Below are positions 43,429 through 52,785 of a DNA stretch of 64,000 nucleotides, in pieces (the first letter of the stretch is position 1; each line of letters begins with the position of its first letter). The DNA comes from Thermoleophilia bacterium (GTDB lineage Bacteria; Actinomycetota; Thermoleophilia; Gaiellales; Gaiellaceae). The notes beneath the pieces were generated by a model. It saw only the letters and a program-made list of their open reading frames with translations, was not told where the DNA came from and searched no databases. Both the position numbers and the translations under genes were made by a program. The stretch covers positions 39,829 through 103,828 of the forward strand of contig JAHDVS010000007.1 in assembly GCA_023382435.1 (NCBI GenBank). The letters run 5' to 3'.

Positions 43429-43446
43429 AGTTAACTGTTAACCATA
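43426..43446. promoter_or_regulatory. Operator palindrome before the corrinoid operon
   Basis: ATAGTTAAC-T-GTTAACCAT is a near-perfect inverted repeat around a central T, one mismatch per arm, and is AT-rich in an otherwise GC-rich region. It lies between the GntR gene and the operon and covers the first start codon, where a bound repressor would block expression. Binding by the adjacent GntR protein is inferred. Confidence 0.6.
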
Positions 43447-43465
43447 ATCCGGTGAGGCGCCCATG

Positions 43466-44146
43466 TCAACCGGCGGCACCCACCCCGGCCAGGCCCGCGA
43501 ACAGGCGCTCCTCCGCGTAGCGGTAGTGCGCCTCGATCGTTGCCTGAATCCGTCCGGGGTCACGCTCGAGCAGAGCCGAGAGGATGTCCCGGTGGGCCGC
43601 GGGGCGAAGCTCGCTGCGCAGCGTCGGGTTTCTCTCGGCGGCCGTGCGGAGAAGCAGCACGGTCTGGCTCAGCATCTGCTCCTCGGTCGCGGCCATACGC
43701 GCGTTCCCGGCCAGCTCGACGAGGCCGCGGTGGAAGGCGAGATCGTGGGCCGCCACCTCCAGGTAACCGGCCCCGCTCCCCCGCGCCCGCTCCATCGCGT
43801 CGAGGTGCGCCCCGAGCGCCAGCAGCCCGTCGTCGCTCGCGCGGGCCGCGACGATCTTGGCCGCACCCAGCTCGAGCGCCTCGCGCACCGCGTACACCTC
43901 CGCAAGATCGCGGGCGGTGAGCGTCGAGACGACGGTGCCCCGGCGCGCCAGCTCGACGACGAGGCCCTCCCGGGCGAGCTCCCGGATCGCCTCGCGCACG
44001 GGCCCGCGGCTCGTGCCGAACCGCTCGGCGAGGTCGGCCTCGACAAGCTTCGCCCCGGCCTGGAGGTCGCCGCCGAGGATCGCGGTTCGGATCCGCTCGG
44101 CGACCGCCTCCCAGAGCTGCGGCGGCCGGACGTGCTCGACGTTCAG
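43466..44146 (-). CDS. GntR-family (FCD/FadR-type) transcriptional regulator
   Basis: A 226-residue regulator. The winged helix is LWEAVAERIRTAILGGDLQAGAKLVEADLAERFGTSRGPVREAIREL; the C-terminal FCD ligand domain has VYAVREALELGAA, HDLAFHRGLVELAGN and the HRDILSALLERD metal/ligand segment. Such proteins sense small carboxylates. No ATG, GTG or TTG precedes the helix in a sensible place; CTG at 44146 lies 6 bases after GGGAGG and is taken as the start. A TACACT hexamer about 45 bases upstream gives a leadered mRNA. It probably controls the following operon. Confidence 0.88.
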   Translation of the reverse strand: MNVEHVRPPQLWEAVAERIRTAILGGDLQAGAKLVEADLAERFGTSRGPVREAIRELAREGLVVELARRGTVVSTLTARDLAEVYAVREALELGAAKIVAARASDDGLLALGAHLDAMERARGSGAGYLEVAAHDLAFHRGLVELAGNARMAATEEQMLSQTVLLLRTAAERNPTLRSELRPAAHRDILSALLERDPGRIQATIEAHYRYAEERLFAGLAGVGAAG

Positions 44147-44224
44147 GGCTGACCTCCCATCCGGCGTGGCGGGAGGCCAGTGTAGACGAGCCGAAGGCGG
44201 CCACCCGCTGCTAGCGTGCGCGCC

Positions 44225-45115
<891 letters not shown>

Positions 45116-45124
<9 letters not shown>

Positions 45125-45143
45125 GCCGTCCGGCTCAGACGTC
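45116..45143. terminator. Perfect 12-base hairpin at the peptidase stop codon
   Basis: GACGTCTGAGCC and GGCTCAGACGTC pair perfectly around a GTCC loop. It spans the peptidase stop and ends 8 bases before the convergent small ORF's stop at 45152, so it could end transcription from both sides. No U tract follows. Confidence 0.6.
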
Positions 45144-45151
45144 GATCGCGA

Positions 45152-45337
45152 TCAGCGCCGGATCCGCTCGAGCACGTCGCGCACCAGCTCGTCGGTCAGA
45201 GGCGGAACAGCTTCGACCGGCACGGCGACGGACCCTTCCGGCGTGTCGATCAGGGCTACCTCGGTCGCCACCGGCCGATCACGCCGCCTCGCTCCTGGCT
45301 CTCGAGGATCTCGCCCCCATTCGGGTGGAGTTGCCAC
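45152..45337 (-). CDS. Small ORF(s) after the aminopeptidase gene, possibly frameshifted
   Basis: Two overlapping frames are present. From GTG 45337 a 61-residue frame ends VALIDTPEGSVAVPVEAVPPLTDELVRDVLERIRR; its second half, which could also start at GTG 45271, looks protein-like and resembles the tail of small antitoxins. From ATG 45339 another frame reads MWQLHPNGGEILESQERGG and stops at 45256. Each frame looks natural only in part, as if one base has shifted in between. Function unknown. Confidence 0.3.
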   Translation of the reverse strand: MATPPEWGRDPREPGARRRDRPVATEVALIDTPEGSVAVPVEAVPPLTDELVRDVLERIRR

Positions 45338-45344
45338 ATGAGGA

Positions 45345-46454
45345 TTATCCCTGCTCGAGAAACCGCCCGTCGCGGTAGACGAGCTCGCCGTCCGCGTACA
45401 CCTCGCCGCCCTCACGCAGGTCGCAGACCATGTCCCAGTGCAGCGCGGAGCGGTTGACGCCGCCGCTCTCGGGGTAGGCCTCGCCGAGCGCGAGGTGGAC
45501 CGTGCCGCCGATCTTCTCGTCGAACAGGGTCTCGCCGGTGAAACGGGTGACAGCCTCGTTGAGCCCGAACGAGAACTCGCCCACCCGACGGGCGCCCTCG
45601 TCCAGGGCGAGCATCTCGTCGAGGAATCCCTGCCCGCGGACGGCACTGGCCTCGACGACCTCCCCGCTTCGAAAGCGCAGCCGCACGTCCTCGACCGCAC
45701 GCTGGTCGTAGACCGCCGGGTAGGTGAAGCGGATCTCGCCCTCGACCGTGTCCTCGACCGGAGCCGTGAAGAGCTCCCCGTCCGGGAGGTTCTGGAGGCC
45801 GTCGCACGGGATCCAGGTGCGGCTCTCGACCGAGAACGACAGGTCGGTGCCGGGGCCGACGATCCGCAGCTCGCGGACACCGCCGAGCCGCTCGCCGAGG
45901 CGGTGCAGGCGCTCGCCGAGCTCGCGCCAGGCTGCGACCGGGTCGTCGCGGTCGAGCAGCGCCGAGCCGAACACGAGGTCCGAGTAGTCGCGCAGCGACA
46001 TCCCGGCCTCCTGGGCGGCCGCGCTCGTCGGGTAGGCGGTCACGACCCAGCGGAGCTCGCCGGCGGCGGCCCGTTCGATCAGACGGGTCAGGTAGGGGCC
46101 GCGAGCCCGCTTCGCGCGCGCGAGCCGGCGCGGGTCGACGCCCGAGAGCGCTCGCGTGTTGAAGTCGGCGAGGATGACAACGCGAGCGTCGGCGAGCTCG
46201 ACGTGCTCGCGGAAGAGCGGGTCGACCCAGTCGAGTTGCGCGTCGCTGCCGAGCGAGAGCCTGAGCTCCTGCGCCCCGTCGATTGCCAGCCGGCTGCGCG
46301 GATGCCCGCCGGCGCGCAGCACCTGCCGGTAGAGCTCGCGGACGAGCGGCGCCGCGAGCGTCGGCCCCTCGATCACGACGAGCTGGCCGGGGGCGACCGC
46401 GAGCGAGTACCCGGCGATCACCTCGGCGAGGCGGGCGACGCGCGGGTCAGCCAG
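45345..46454 (-). CDS. M29-family aminopeptidase (first copy)
   Basis: A leucyl aminopeptidase-like metalloenzyme of about 369 residues. Marks include GYSLAVAPGQLVVIEGP at the N-terminus, the zinc-site region IPCDGLQNLPDGELFTAPVEDTVEG, LNEAVTRFTGETLFDEKIGGTVHLALG and HWDMVCDLR. GTG at 46421 would cut off the N-terminal helix that the second copy has; CTG at 46454, 6 bases after GGAGG and overlapping the upstream stop, restores ADPRVARLAEVIAGYS to match DPRVDRLAELVAGYA. It is probably duplicated from the next gene. Confidence 0.85.
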   Translation of the reverse strand: MADPRVARLAEVIAGYSLAVAPGQLVVIEGPTLAAPLVRELYRQVLRAGGHPRSRLAIDGAQELRLSLGSDAQLDWVDPLFREHVELADARVVILADFNTRALSGVDPRRLARAKRARGPYLTRLIERAAAGELRWVVTAYPTSAAAQEAGMSLRDYSDLVFGSALLDRDDPVAAWRELGERLHRLGERLGGVRELRIVGPGTDLSFSVESRTWIPCDGLQNLPDGELFTAPVEDTVEGEIRFTYPAVYDQRAVEDVRLRFRSGEVVEASAVRGQGFLDEMLALDEGARRVGEFSFGLNEAVTRFTGETLFDEKIGGTVHLALGEAYPESGGVNRSALHWDMVCDLREGGEVYADGELVYRDGRFLEQG

Positions 46455-47577
46455 CGGGGGCCTCCGGCCCGTCGAGGAAGCGGCCGGCCCGCCAGACGAG
46501 CTCGCCGTCGGCGTAGACCTCGCCGTCCGCGCGCAGGTCGCAGATCATGTCCCAGTGAAGCGTCGACGTGTTGCGTCCGCCCGTGTCCGGGAACCCGGAG
46601 CCGAGCGCGAGGTGCATCGTCCCGCCGATCTTCTCGTCGAAGAGGATGTTGCGCGTGAAGCGGTCGATCTCGTAGTTGAGGCCGAACGCGACCTCGCCGA
46701 GCACGCGGGCACCGTCGTCGACGTCGAGCAGCGACCGGAGGTACTCGCCGCCGCTCGCCGCTTCCGCGGCCACGACGCGCCCGCTCTCGAACCGCAGGCG
46801 CACGTCTTCCACCTCGCGCCCGTCGAAGATGGCGGGAAAGCGATAGCGGATCTCGCCCTCGGTCTCGGTCTCGACCGGGCTCGTGAACACCTCGCCGTCG
46901 GGAAGGTTGAGGTGACCGTCGGCGGCGATCCAGGTGCGCCCTGCGACGCCGACTCGCAGATCGGTGTCCGGGCCGACGATGCGAAGCTCCCGTGCCTGTT
47001 CGAGCGCGCGGGCACGGGCACCGAGCGCGGCCGCGGTCGAGAGCCAGTGCGCGGCGGCGCTCTCCGCGGGATCCTCGACGTGGCAGGCGCGGAACACGAA
47101 CCGCTCGTAGTCCTCGAGCGACATCTCGGCGTCCTGGGCGTGGGCGTGAGTCGGGAAGAGAGTGCCGCACCAGCGCTGCTCGCCGGCAACGATCCGCTCC
47201 CAGCGACGGTTGGCGAGCGTCCGCCGTGCGGCAAGCAGCCGGCTTTGCCGCCCCGGGTCGGCACCCGAGAGCGCCCGGGTGTTCTCGTCCGACCAGACCG
47301 TGACGACGGCATCGAGGGCTTCGATCTCTCGCCACTCGGGCTGCGAGAGATACGCGAGCTGCTCCTCGGAGGCCTCCTCGAGCAGGATCTCGTCGAGCCC
47401 GGGGAGCGACACGCTCAGGTACGGGCGCGCGCCGCGCTCGAGCGCCGAGCGCAGGAGCGCGAGCAGGAGCGGCTGCGCGCACGCGCCGCCGTCGATGCGA
47501 AGCACGTCGCCCTCGCGCAGCTCGAGCGCGTAGCCGGCGACGAGCTCCGCCAGCCGATCGACCCTCGGGTCCCTCAC
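46447..47577 (-). CDS. M29-family aminopeptidase (second copy)
   Basis: A 376-residue paralogue of the downstream gene. It begins RDPRVDRLAELVAGYALELREG; ADGHLNLPDGEVFTSPVETETEG holds likely metal ligands, FGLNYEIDRFTRNILFDEKIGGTMHLALG and HWDMICDLR are shared with the first copy. Family members release N-terminal residues from peptides. GTG at 47577 is 28 bases after the DUF1611 stop. The two copies differ enough to suggest separate specificities. Confidence 0.87.
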   Translation of the reverse strand: MRDPRVDRLAELVAGYALELREGDVLRIDGGACAQPLLLALLRSALERGARPYLSVSLPGLDEILLEEASEEQLAYLSQPEWREIEALDAVVTVWSDENTRALSGADPGRQSRLLAARRTLANRRWERIVAGEQRWCGTLFPTHAHAQDAEMSLEDYERFVFRACHVEDPAESAAAHWLSTAAALGARARALEQARELRIVGPDTDLRVGVAGRTWIAADGHLNLPDGEVFTSPVETETEGEIRYRFPAIFDGREVEDVRLRFESGRVVAAEAASGGEYLRSLLDVDDGARVLGEVAFGLNYEIDRFTRNILFDEKIGGTMHLALGSGFPDTGGRNTSTLHWDMICDLRADGEVYADGELVWRAGRFLDGPEAPAG

Positions 47578-47605
47578 GTGTGCGTTATACCGGCGAGCCG
47601 CGCCG

Positions 47606-48625
47606 CTACGCCGGCAGTTGTGCGAGCACGGCGTCGAGCAGCCGCCCCGCTCCGAAGCGGACGGGATCGTCGGCGACGAGGCCGGTGGCGGCCTGCGCCC
47701 CCGCGATCGCGCGCCGCGCCCCGGCCTCGTCGAGGTGAGCGGTGTTGAGGGCGATCGCCGAGACGGACGCGGGCCGCGCGGGCAGCGCGAGCCGCTGGTA
47801 GAGCTCGACGAGGTCGGGCAGCGGCGGAATCGTGTGCTCCGGCAGCTCCTCGATGTGGGTCTCCCCGGCCTTGTGGCAGAGCACGAGCAGATGCGGCATC
47901 GCCCCGTGGTAGAGGCCGAGCGTGACGCCCGAGTAGTACGGGTGGACGATCGAGCCCTGACCCTCGACCCAGAGCAGGTCGCCGCGCGAGGCGCCCTCGA
48001 CAACGAGTCGCTCGGCGGCGCCGGCGACGTAGTCGGAGACGACCGCGTCGACAGCGATGCCCCAGCCGGCGATCGCGATCCCGGTCTGGCCCGTCGGGAC
48101 GAACACCGACGCGAGCCCGCGCCGGCGGGCCTCGAGGTCGAGCTCGAGGCAGACGGTCTTCTTGCCGATCGCACAGTCCGAGCCGACCGCATGGACGACC
48201 CTGGCCCCGTGGCCGAGGTTGGCGCCGCTCGGCACCCCGAGCCCCTCCGGCGCGCGACGCAGGTCGCGCAGCTCGACGCCGTGGCGACCGGCTAGCTCGG
48301 CGAGCTCGAGATCGTCCGAGAGGAACGTGTGCATGCCGGCCTCGACGTCGAGGCCGCTTGCGATGCAGGCGTGCAGGAGCTCGCGCCAGACCGGGGGCAG
48401 GACGCCGCCGGTGGGCGCGACCCCGACGATCGCCGTCGTCGGCCCGTGGCGGAGCGCGTCGGCGACACGGGCGACGATCGGGATGCCCTCGTAGCTCGCG
48501 CCGGCGCGCTCGGAGTCGAGGATCGCGACGGTCGGGTCGGGCGCGTAGCGGACGACGCCGCACATCGTCTTCCCGTGGTGCGGGTCGCCCGAGTGACCCT
48601 CGGCGAGGACCAGGTAGCGCTTCAC
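47606..48625 (-). CDS. DUF1611 P-loop protein (DgcN-like)
   Basis: A 339-residue protein of the DUF1611 family. Visible are GKTMCGVVRY near the start, VGVAPTGGVLPPVWRELLH, the nucleotide-loop-like VGSDCAIGKKTVCLELD, FVPTGQTGIAIAGWG and EGQGSIVHPYYSGVTLGLYHG. Relatives next to dipeptide epimerases have been linked to D-glutamate metabolism; that role is likely but unproven here. GTG at 48625 overlaps the epimerase stop as GTGA. Confidence 0.8.
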   Translation of the reverse strand: MKRYLVLAEGHSGDPHHGKTMCGVVRYAPDPTVAILDSERAGASYEGIPIVARVADALRHGPTTAIVGVAPTGGVLPPVWRELLHACIASGLDVEAGMHTFLSDDLELAELAGRHGVELRDLRRAPEGLGVPSGANLGHGARVVHAVGSDCAIGKKTVCLELDLEARRRGLASVFVPTGQTGIAIAGWGIAVDAVVSDYVAGAAERLVVEGASRGDLLWVEGQGSIVHPYYSGVTLGLYHGAMPHLLVLCHKAGETHIEELPEHTIPPLPDLVELYQRLALPARPASVSAIALNTAHLDEAGARRAIAGAQAATGLVADDPVRFGAGRLLDAVLAQLPA

Positions 48626-49650
48626 GGCGCGCCCACGGGCCGGGTCACGCCGAGGCCCGGGCCGTCCGAGGGAAGCTGGACGCCGTCGACGAGCGCGACG
48701 CCGGGCCACGGGTCGTCCGCGAGCAGGAGATTGCCGTCGAGGTCGACGTGGTCGCACAGGCTGGCGACGGGGCAGCCGGCGGCAATGCCGAGCCCGGACT
48801 CGATCATGCAGCCGATCATCACGCCGAGGCCGAGTGCCCGGGCGGCGTGCACCATCCGGATCGCTTCGCGGATACCGCCCGACTTCGCGAGCTTGATCGT
48901 GATGCCGTGGCCGCGCTCGGCGCAGGCGGGCACGTCCTCGAGCGTGTGGCAGTCCTCGTCGAGATAGACGGGGAGTGGCGAGCGCTCCCGCAGGAGCGCG
49001 CCGCCCGGGTCGCCGGCCGGCAGCGGCTGCTCCACGTATTCGACCCCGAGCGTCGCGAGCTCCGGGATCGCGTCGAGGGCCTCGTCGACCGTCCAGTACT
49101 CGTTCACGTCCACCTGGAGCGGGCGGCCGCTGACGGCGCGGACTGCGCGGACGCGCTCGACGTCGAGGCCGTCGCGGGCACCGAGCTTCAGCTTCAGCCG
49201 CCGGAAACGCCCCTCGGCGTCGACCCGCGCGGCGCGGGCGGCCATGTCGTCGGGGTCTCCTAGCCAGATCGTGAACGAGGTGGGCGGCGAGGAGCGCGGC
49301 ACTCCGAGGAGGCGCCAGACGGGCTGTCCGCAGAGCTTCCCGCAGAGGTCGTGGAGCGCGGCGTCGAGCGCGCACTTCGCGGCCCGCTCGCCCGGGAGCT
49401 CCGCGAGCCGCGCGCCGATCTCCTCGAGCGCGAACGGGTCGTCGCCGAGCAGCGGCTCGGCCTGCTCGAGGAAGTCCGTCGCGGACGCGACGCTCTCGCC
49501 GTAGTGATCCTGCGGCTGGGCCTCCCCGTAGCCGACCTCCCCGCCGGCGTGCAGCTCGACCCAGACGAGCTCGACTTCGACGTCGGTCGAGCGCGAGATC
49601 CGAAACGGCGCGGCAAGCGCGAGCGTGACGGGCCGGTGGGCGAGATCCAC
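48622..49650 (-). CDS. Dipeptide epimerase (L-Ala-D/L-Glu type, enolase superfamily)
   Basis: A 342-residue barrel enzyme. LKLKLG carries the K-x-K base, QVDVNEYW, VEQPL and YLDEDCHTLED the Asp-Glu-Asp metal ligands, and ITIKLAKSGGI the second base Lys. MIGCMIESGLGIAAG is the family end loop. It would epimerise peptides such as those from peptidoglycan, and the two aminopeptidases downstream would cleave the product. GTG at 49650 is 7 bases from TAGTGT (complement of 49658-49663), which overlaps the tRNA promoter. Confidence 0.87.
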   Translation of the reverse strand: MDLAHRPVTLALAAPFRISRSTDVEVELVWVELHAGGEVGYGEAQPQDHYGESVASATDFLEQAEPLLGDDPFALEEIGARLAELPGERAAKCALDAALHDLCGKLCGQPVWRLLGVPRSSPPTSFTIWLGDPDDMAARAARVDAEGRFRRLKLKLGARDGLDVERVRAVRAVSGRPLQVDVNEYWTVDEALDAIPELATLGVEYVEQPLPAGDPGGALLRERSPLPVYLDEDCHTLEDVPACAERGHGITIKLAKSGGIREAIRMVHAARALGLGVMIGCMIESGLGIAAGCPVASLCDHVDLDGNLLLADDPWPGVALVDGVQLPSDGPGLGVTRPVGAP

Positions 49651-49656
49651 GGCGGG

Positions 49657-49663
49657 TACACTA
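49657..49663. promoter_or_regulatory. Overlapping divergent -10 elements
   Basis: TACACTA read on the plus strand gives TACACT for the tRNA-Arg gene; read on the minus strand it gives TAGTGT for the epimerase operon. The two hexamers share five of six positions, so RNA polymerase can use only one at a time. Confidence 0.55.
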
Positions 49664-49673
49664 GTGGCCCACC

Positions 49674-49746
49674 GCGCCTGTAGCTCAGGGGATAGAGCGT
49701 GCGCCTCCGGAGCGCAAGGTCGCAGGTTCGAATCCTGCCAGGCGCA
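49674..49746 (+). tRNA. tRNA-Arg (anticodon CCG)
   Basis: A complete cloverleaf: acceptor GCGCCTG/CAGGCGC, D arm GCTC/GAGC, anticodon stem TGCGC/GCGCA with loop CTCCGGA giving anticodon CCG (codon CGG), T arm GCAGG-TTCGAAT-CCTGC and discriminator A. CCA is not encoded. Confidence 0.97.
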
Positions 49747-49849
49747 TCCTCGACGCGAGACGGGCCTCGCGTCCCGGGCCTGTTCGGCCGGCTGCGTGGC
49801 CGGTACAATGCGAACCCGGAGATGCGCGTCGACGACCCGCTCAGTACCG

Positions 49850-50839
49850 ATGGCACGGCCTACCCTCGCTCGCATCAGGCGTGGACGACCTCGCTTCCCG
49901 GTCGAGGCGGCCGAGGCGCGGGCGCCTCGCATCCAGGAGCTCTCCGCTAGCGGCCTCAGCTGGGTTCACGTCGACCGGCCCGGACCACTCGAGGCGGGCC
50001 TCTTGGCCGAGCGCTTCGGCTTCCACGAGCTCGACGTCGAGGACGTGCTGTCGAAGCGGCAGCGACCGAAGATCGACGAGTACCCCGGATACCTGTTCTG
50101 CGTTCTGCATTTCCCGGTCTACGACAAGGCGATTCAGCGCCTGAACGCTGCCGAGCTCGACGTCTTCCTCGGCCAGGACTTCCTGATCACGCTGCCGAAC
50201 GTGGAGCTCTTACCCGTGTCGCGGCTCTTCGACCGCTGCCAGCACGATCCGGAGCTTGCTCGGGAGCTGTTCTCGAAGGGATCCGGATACCTGCTCTACC
50301 ACGTGCTCGACGACCTGTTCGACTACTGCTTCCCGATTCTCGACAAGATCTCCCACAAGCTCGACTCGATCGAGGACGAGCTGTTCGAGGGCCGCTCCGA
50401 GGAGATCGTTCGCGACATCTCGAACGCGAAGCAGGAGATCATCTCCTACCGCAAGATCATCAAGCCCGAGCGGACGACGCTGCGGCTGCTCGAGCGCCAC
50501 ACGCAGCGTTTCCTGCCCGAGGAGCTCGAGCTCTACTTCGACGACATCGTGGATTCGGCGGAACGGATCTGGGACCTCCTCGACAACTACAAGGAGGTGC
50601 TCGAGGGACTCGAGTCGACGAACGAGTCGGTGATCTCCCACAAGCAGGGGCACGTGCTGGCGGTGCTGACGGTGATCGCGACGATCGTGCTGCCGCTCAC
50701 GCTCGTCGCGAGCATCTTCGGGATGAACGTGCGCGTTCCCGGGGAGGGCGACATCCACGCATTCTGGGCGCTCGTCGGCGTGATGATCGCGCTCGGGCTC
50801 GGGATGTTCGGCTACTTCCGCTACAGGCGATGGCTCTGA
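49850..50839 (+). CDS. corA: CorA-family divalent metal channel
   Basis: A 329-residue Mg2+ (or Co2+) channel. The long cytoplasmic N-terminal domain ends in the stalk helix (DILDKISHKLDSIEDELFEG, LLDNYKEVLEGLESTNESVISHKQ), and two C-terminal membrane helices carry the selectivity motif GMN in ASIFGMNVRVPGEGD. ATG at 49850 is chosen; another at 49808 lies in a TACAAT promoter hexamer (49804-49809). No ribosome site is clear. The HIT gene starts 1 base after its stop. Confidence 0.93.
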   Translation: MARPTLARIRRGRPRFPVEAAEARAPRIQELSASGLSWVHVDRPGPLEAGLLAERFGFHELDVEDVLSKRQRPKIDEYPGYLFCVLHFPVYDKAIQRLNAAELDVFLGQDFLITLPNVELLPVSRLFDRCQHDPELARELFSKGSGYLLYHVLDDLFDYCFPILDKISHKLDSIEDELFEGRSEEIVRDISNAKQEIISYRKIIKPERTTLRLLERHTQRFLPEELELYFDDIVDSAERIWDLLDNYKEVLEGLESTNESVISHKQGHVLAVLTVIATIVLPLTLVASIFGMNVRVPGEGDIHAFWALVGVMIALGLGMFGYFRYRRWL

Positions 50840-50840
50840 C

Positions 50841-51323
50841 GTGACCGAACGCCTGTGGGCGCCCTGGCGGCTCGAGTACATCCGGGCCGCCGACGAGCAG
50901 ACCGGCTGCGTGTTCTGCCGGGCTGCCTCGCTCGCCGACGAGGACGGGCTCGTCGTCCACAGGGGGAAGCTCGCCTTCGTGCTCCTGAACAAGTTCCCGT
51001 ACGCCTCGGGGCACCTGCTGGTCGCGCCGTACCGCCACGTCGGCGACTTCGGCGAGCTCGGAGACGAGGAGGCGCTCGAGATCCACCGGCTCGCCTCGCA
51101 GGGCCTCGGCGCCCTCGCCGGGAGCTTCCAGCCGCAGGGCTACAACCTCGGCTGGAATCTCGGTCGGATCGCCGGCGCCGGCGTCGTCGACCACGTGCAC
51201 CTGCACGTGGTGCCTCGCTGGGCCGGCGACACGAACTTCATGCCGGTGCTCGCGGACGTCAAGGTGATGCCGGAGCACCTCGAGGCGACGAGACAGCGGC
51301 TCCTCGGGGTCTGGCCCTCCTAG
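50841..51323 (+). CDS. HIT-family nucleotide hydrolase/phosphorylase
   Basis: A 160-residue protein with the histidine triad HVHLHVVPRW and an N-terminal GCVFCRAAS pair. WAPWRLEYIRAAD at the start is typical of the Ap4A phosphorylase-like branch (actinobacterial HIT proteins beside phosphatidylinositol or sugar genes). GTG at 50841 follows corA directly, so it is co-translated. Substrate uncertain. Confidence 0.9.
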   Translation: MTERLWAPWRLEYIRAADEQTGCVFCRAASLADEDGLVVHRGKLAFVLLNKFPYASGHLLVAPYRHVGDFGELGDEEALEIHRLASQGLGALAGSFQPQGYNLGWNLGRIAGAGVVDHVHLHVVPRWAGDTNFMPVLADVKVMPEHLEATRQRLLGVWPS

Positions 51324-51332
51324 ACTGACGGC

Positions 51333-52676
51333 ATGGCGCTCGACCCGAAGGCCTTCAAAGCCTACGACGTTCGCGGCCTCTACCCGTCCGAGCTCGATGA
51401 GGAGGGCGCGTACGCGATCGGCCGCGCGTACACGGAGGTGTTCGAGCCGAAGGCGGTCGCGGTCGGGCGCGACATGCGGCTGTCCTCGCCGGCAATGGCG
51501 GCCGCGGTCATGGAGGGCGTCGCCGACGCGGGCGCGGACGTCGTCGATGTCGGAATGGTCGGCACGGAGATGCTCTACTTCGCGGTCGGCTCGCTCGGCC
51601 TCGACGGCGGCATCGCGGTCACGGCCTCGCACAACCCGAAGGAGTACACGGGCATGAAGATCGTCCGGCGCGGTGCGCTGCCCGTCGGGGGCGACTCCGG
51701 GCTCCTCGACGTCAGGCGGCGCGCCGAGCTGGGCTTCCCGGAGCCGGCTGCCCGCGGGACGGTTCGGGTCGAGGACGTCTACCCAGCCTGGACCGAGCGC
51801 GTCCTCTCCTTCGTCGACCCGGCGGCGATCCGCCCGCTCCGCGTCGTGATCGACGCCGCCAACGGGATGGCGGGAGCAATGCTGCCACGGGTGCTCGAAC
51901 GGCTTCCGATCGACGCCGTCCCTTTCTGCTTCGAGCCGGACGGCTCCTTCCCGAGCCACGAGCCGAACCCGCTCCTGCCCGAGAACCGCGAGCTCGTGAT
52001 CGCTAGGGTGCTCGAGGAGGACGCCGACCTCGGCGTCGCCTTCGACGGGGATGCCGACCGCTGCTTCTTCGTGGACGACACGGGCGAGTTCGTGCCGGGC
52101 GACTTCGTGACCGCGCTGCTCGCCGAGGCCGTGCTCGAGCGAGAGCCGGGCGCGACGATCGTCTACGACGTGCGGGCGAGCTGGGCCGTCCCGGACACGG
52201 TCGCGGCGGCCGGCGGGACCGCGCTCGTAAACCGGGTCGGCCACGCTTTCATCAAGCACCGGCTGCGCAAGGAGGGCGCCGCGTTCGCCGGCGAGGTCTC
52301 GGGGCACTACTACTTCCGCGACTTCTTCCAGGCCGACTCGGGCGTCGTCCCGATGCTGCTCCTGCTCGAGCTGCTCTCGAGGCGCGGCGGCCGCCTCTCC
52401 GAGCTGCTCGCGCCCTTCCGGAAACGCTACTTCCTGACCGGCGAGCTGAACAAGCGCGTCGCGGACGTGGCGTTGAAGCTCCAGGAGTTGAAGGAGCGCT
52501 TCGGGCCCGAGGGCGAAGTCTCCCATCTCGACGGCATCTCGGTCGTCGCGGCCGACTGGCGTATGAACGTGCGCCCCTCGAACACCGAGCCGCTGCTCCG
52601 CCTCAACCTGGAGGCGCGAAGCCGCGAGCTGATGGAACGCAAGCGCGACGAGGTGCTTGCCCTCATCCGCGGCTGA
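51333..52676 (+). CDS. manB: Phosphomannomutase/phosphoglucomutase
   Basis: A 447-residue alpha-D-phosphohexomutase. The phosphoserine loop is TASHNPKEYTGMK, the metal loop FDGDADRC, the sugar-binding GEVSGHYYF, and the phosphate-binding RPSNTEPLLRLN. It supplies mannose-1-phosphate or glucose-1-phosphate for glycans. ATG at 51333 is 6 bases from TAGACT (51321-51326), which includes the stop of the HIT gene, so this begins a new leaderless mRNA. Confidence 0.94.
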   Translation: MALDPKAFKAYDVRGLYPSELDEEGAYAIGRAYTEVFEPKAVAVGRDMRLSSPAMAAAVMEGVADAGADVVDVGMVGTEMLYFAVGSLGLDGGIAVTASHNPKEYTGMKIVRRGALPVGGDSGLLDVRRRAELGFPEPAARGTVRVEDVYPAWTERVLSFVDPAAIRPLRVVIDAANGMAGAMLPRVLERLPIDAVPFCFEPDGSFPSHEPNPLLPENRELVIARVLEEDADLGVAFDGDADRCFFVDDTGEFVPGDFVTALLAEAVLEREPGATIVYDVRASWAVPDTVAAAGGTALVNRVGHAFIKHRLRKEGAAFAGEVSGHYYFRDFFQADSGVVPMLLLLELLSRRGGRLSELLAPFRKRYFLTGELNKRVADVALKLQELKERFGPEGEVSHLDGISVVAADWRMNVRPSNTEPLLRLNLEARSRELMERKRDEVLALIRG

Positions 52677-52785
52677 GGCCGGGCGACGCGGCAGCCGCGG
52701 TAGAGACCGAGCCCGCCGCCGCCGAACGAGCGAGGCCGCTGAAGGCGTCGCGGGTGGCCGAGGCACGCCGGTACCATCCGACGTC

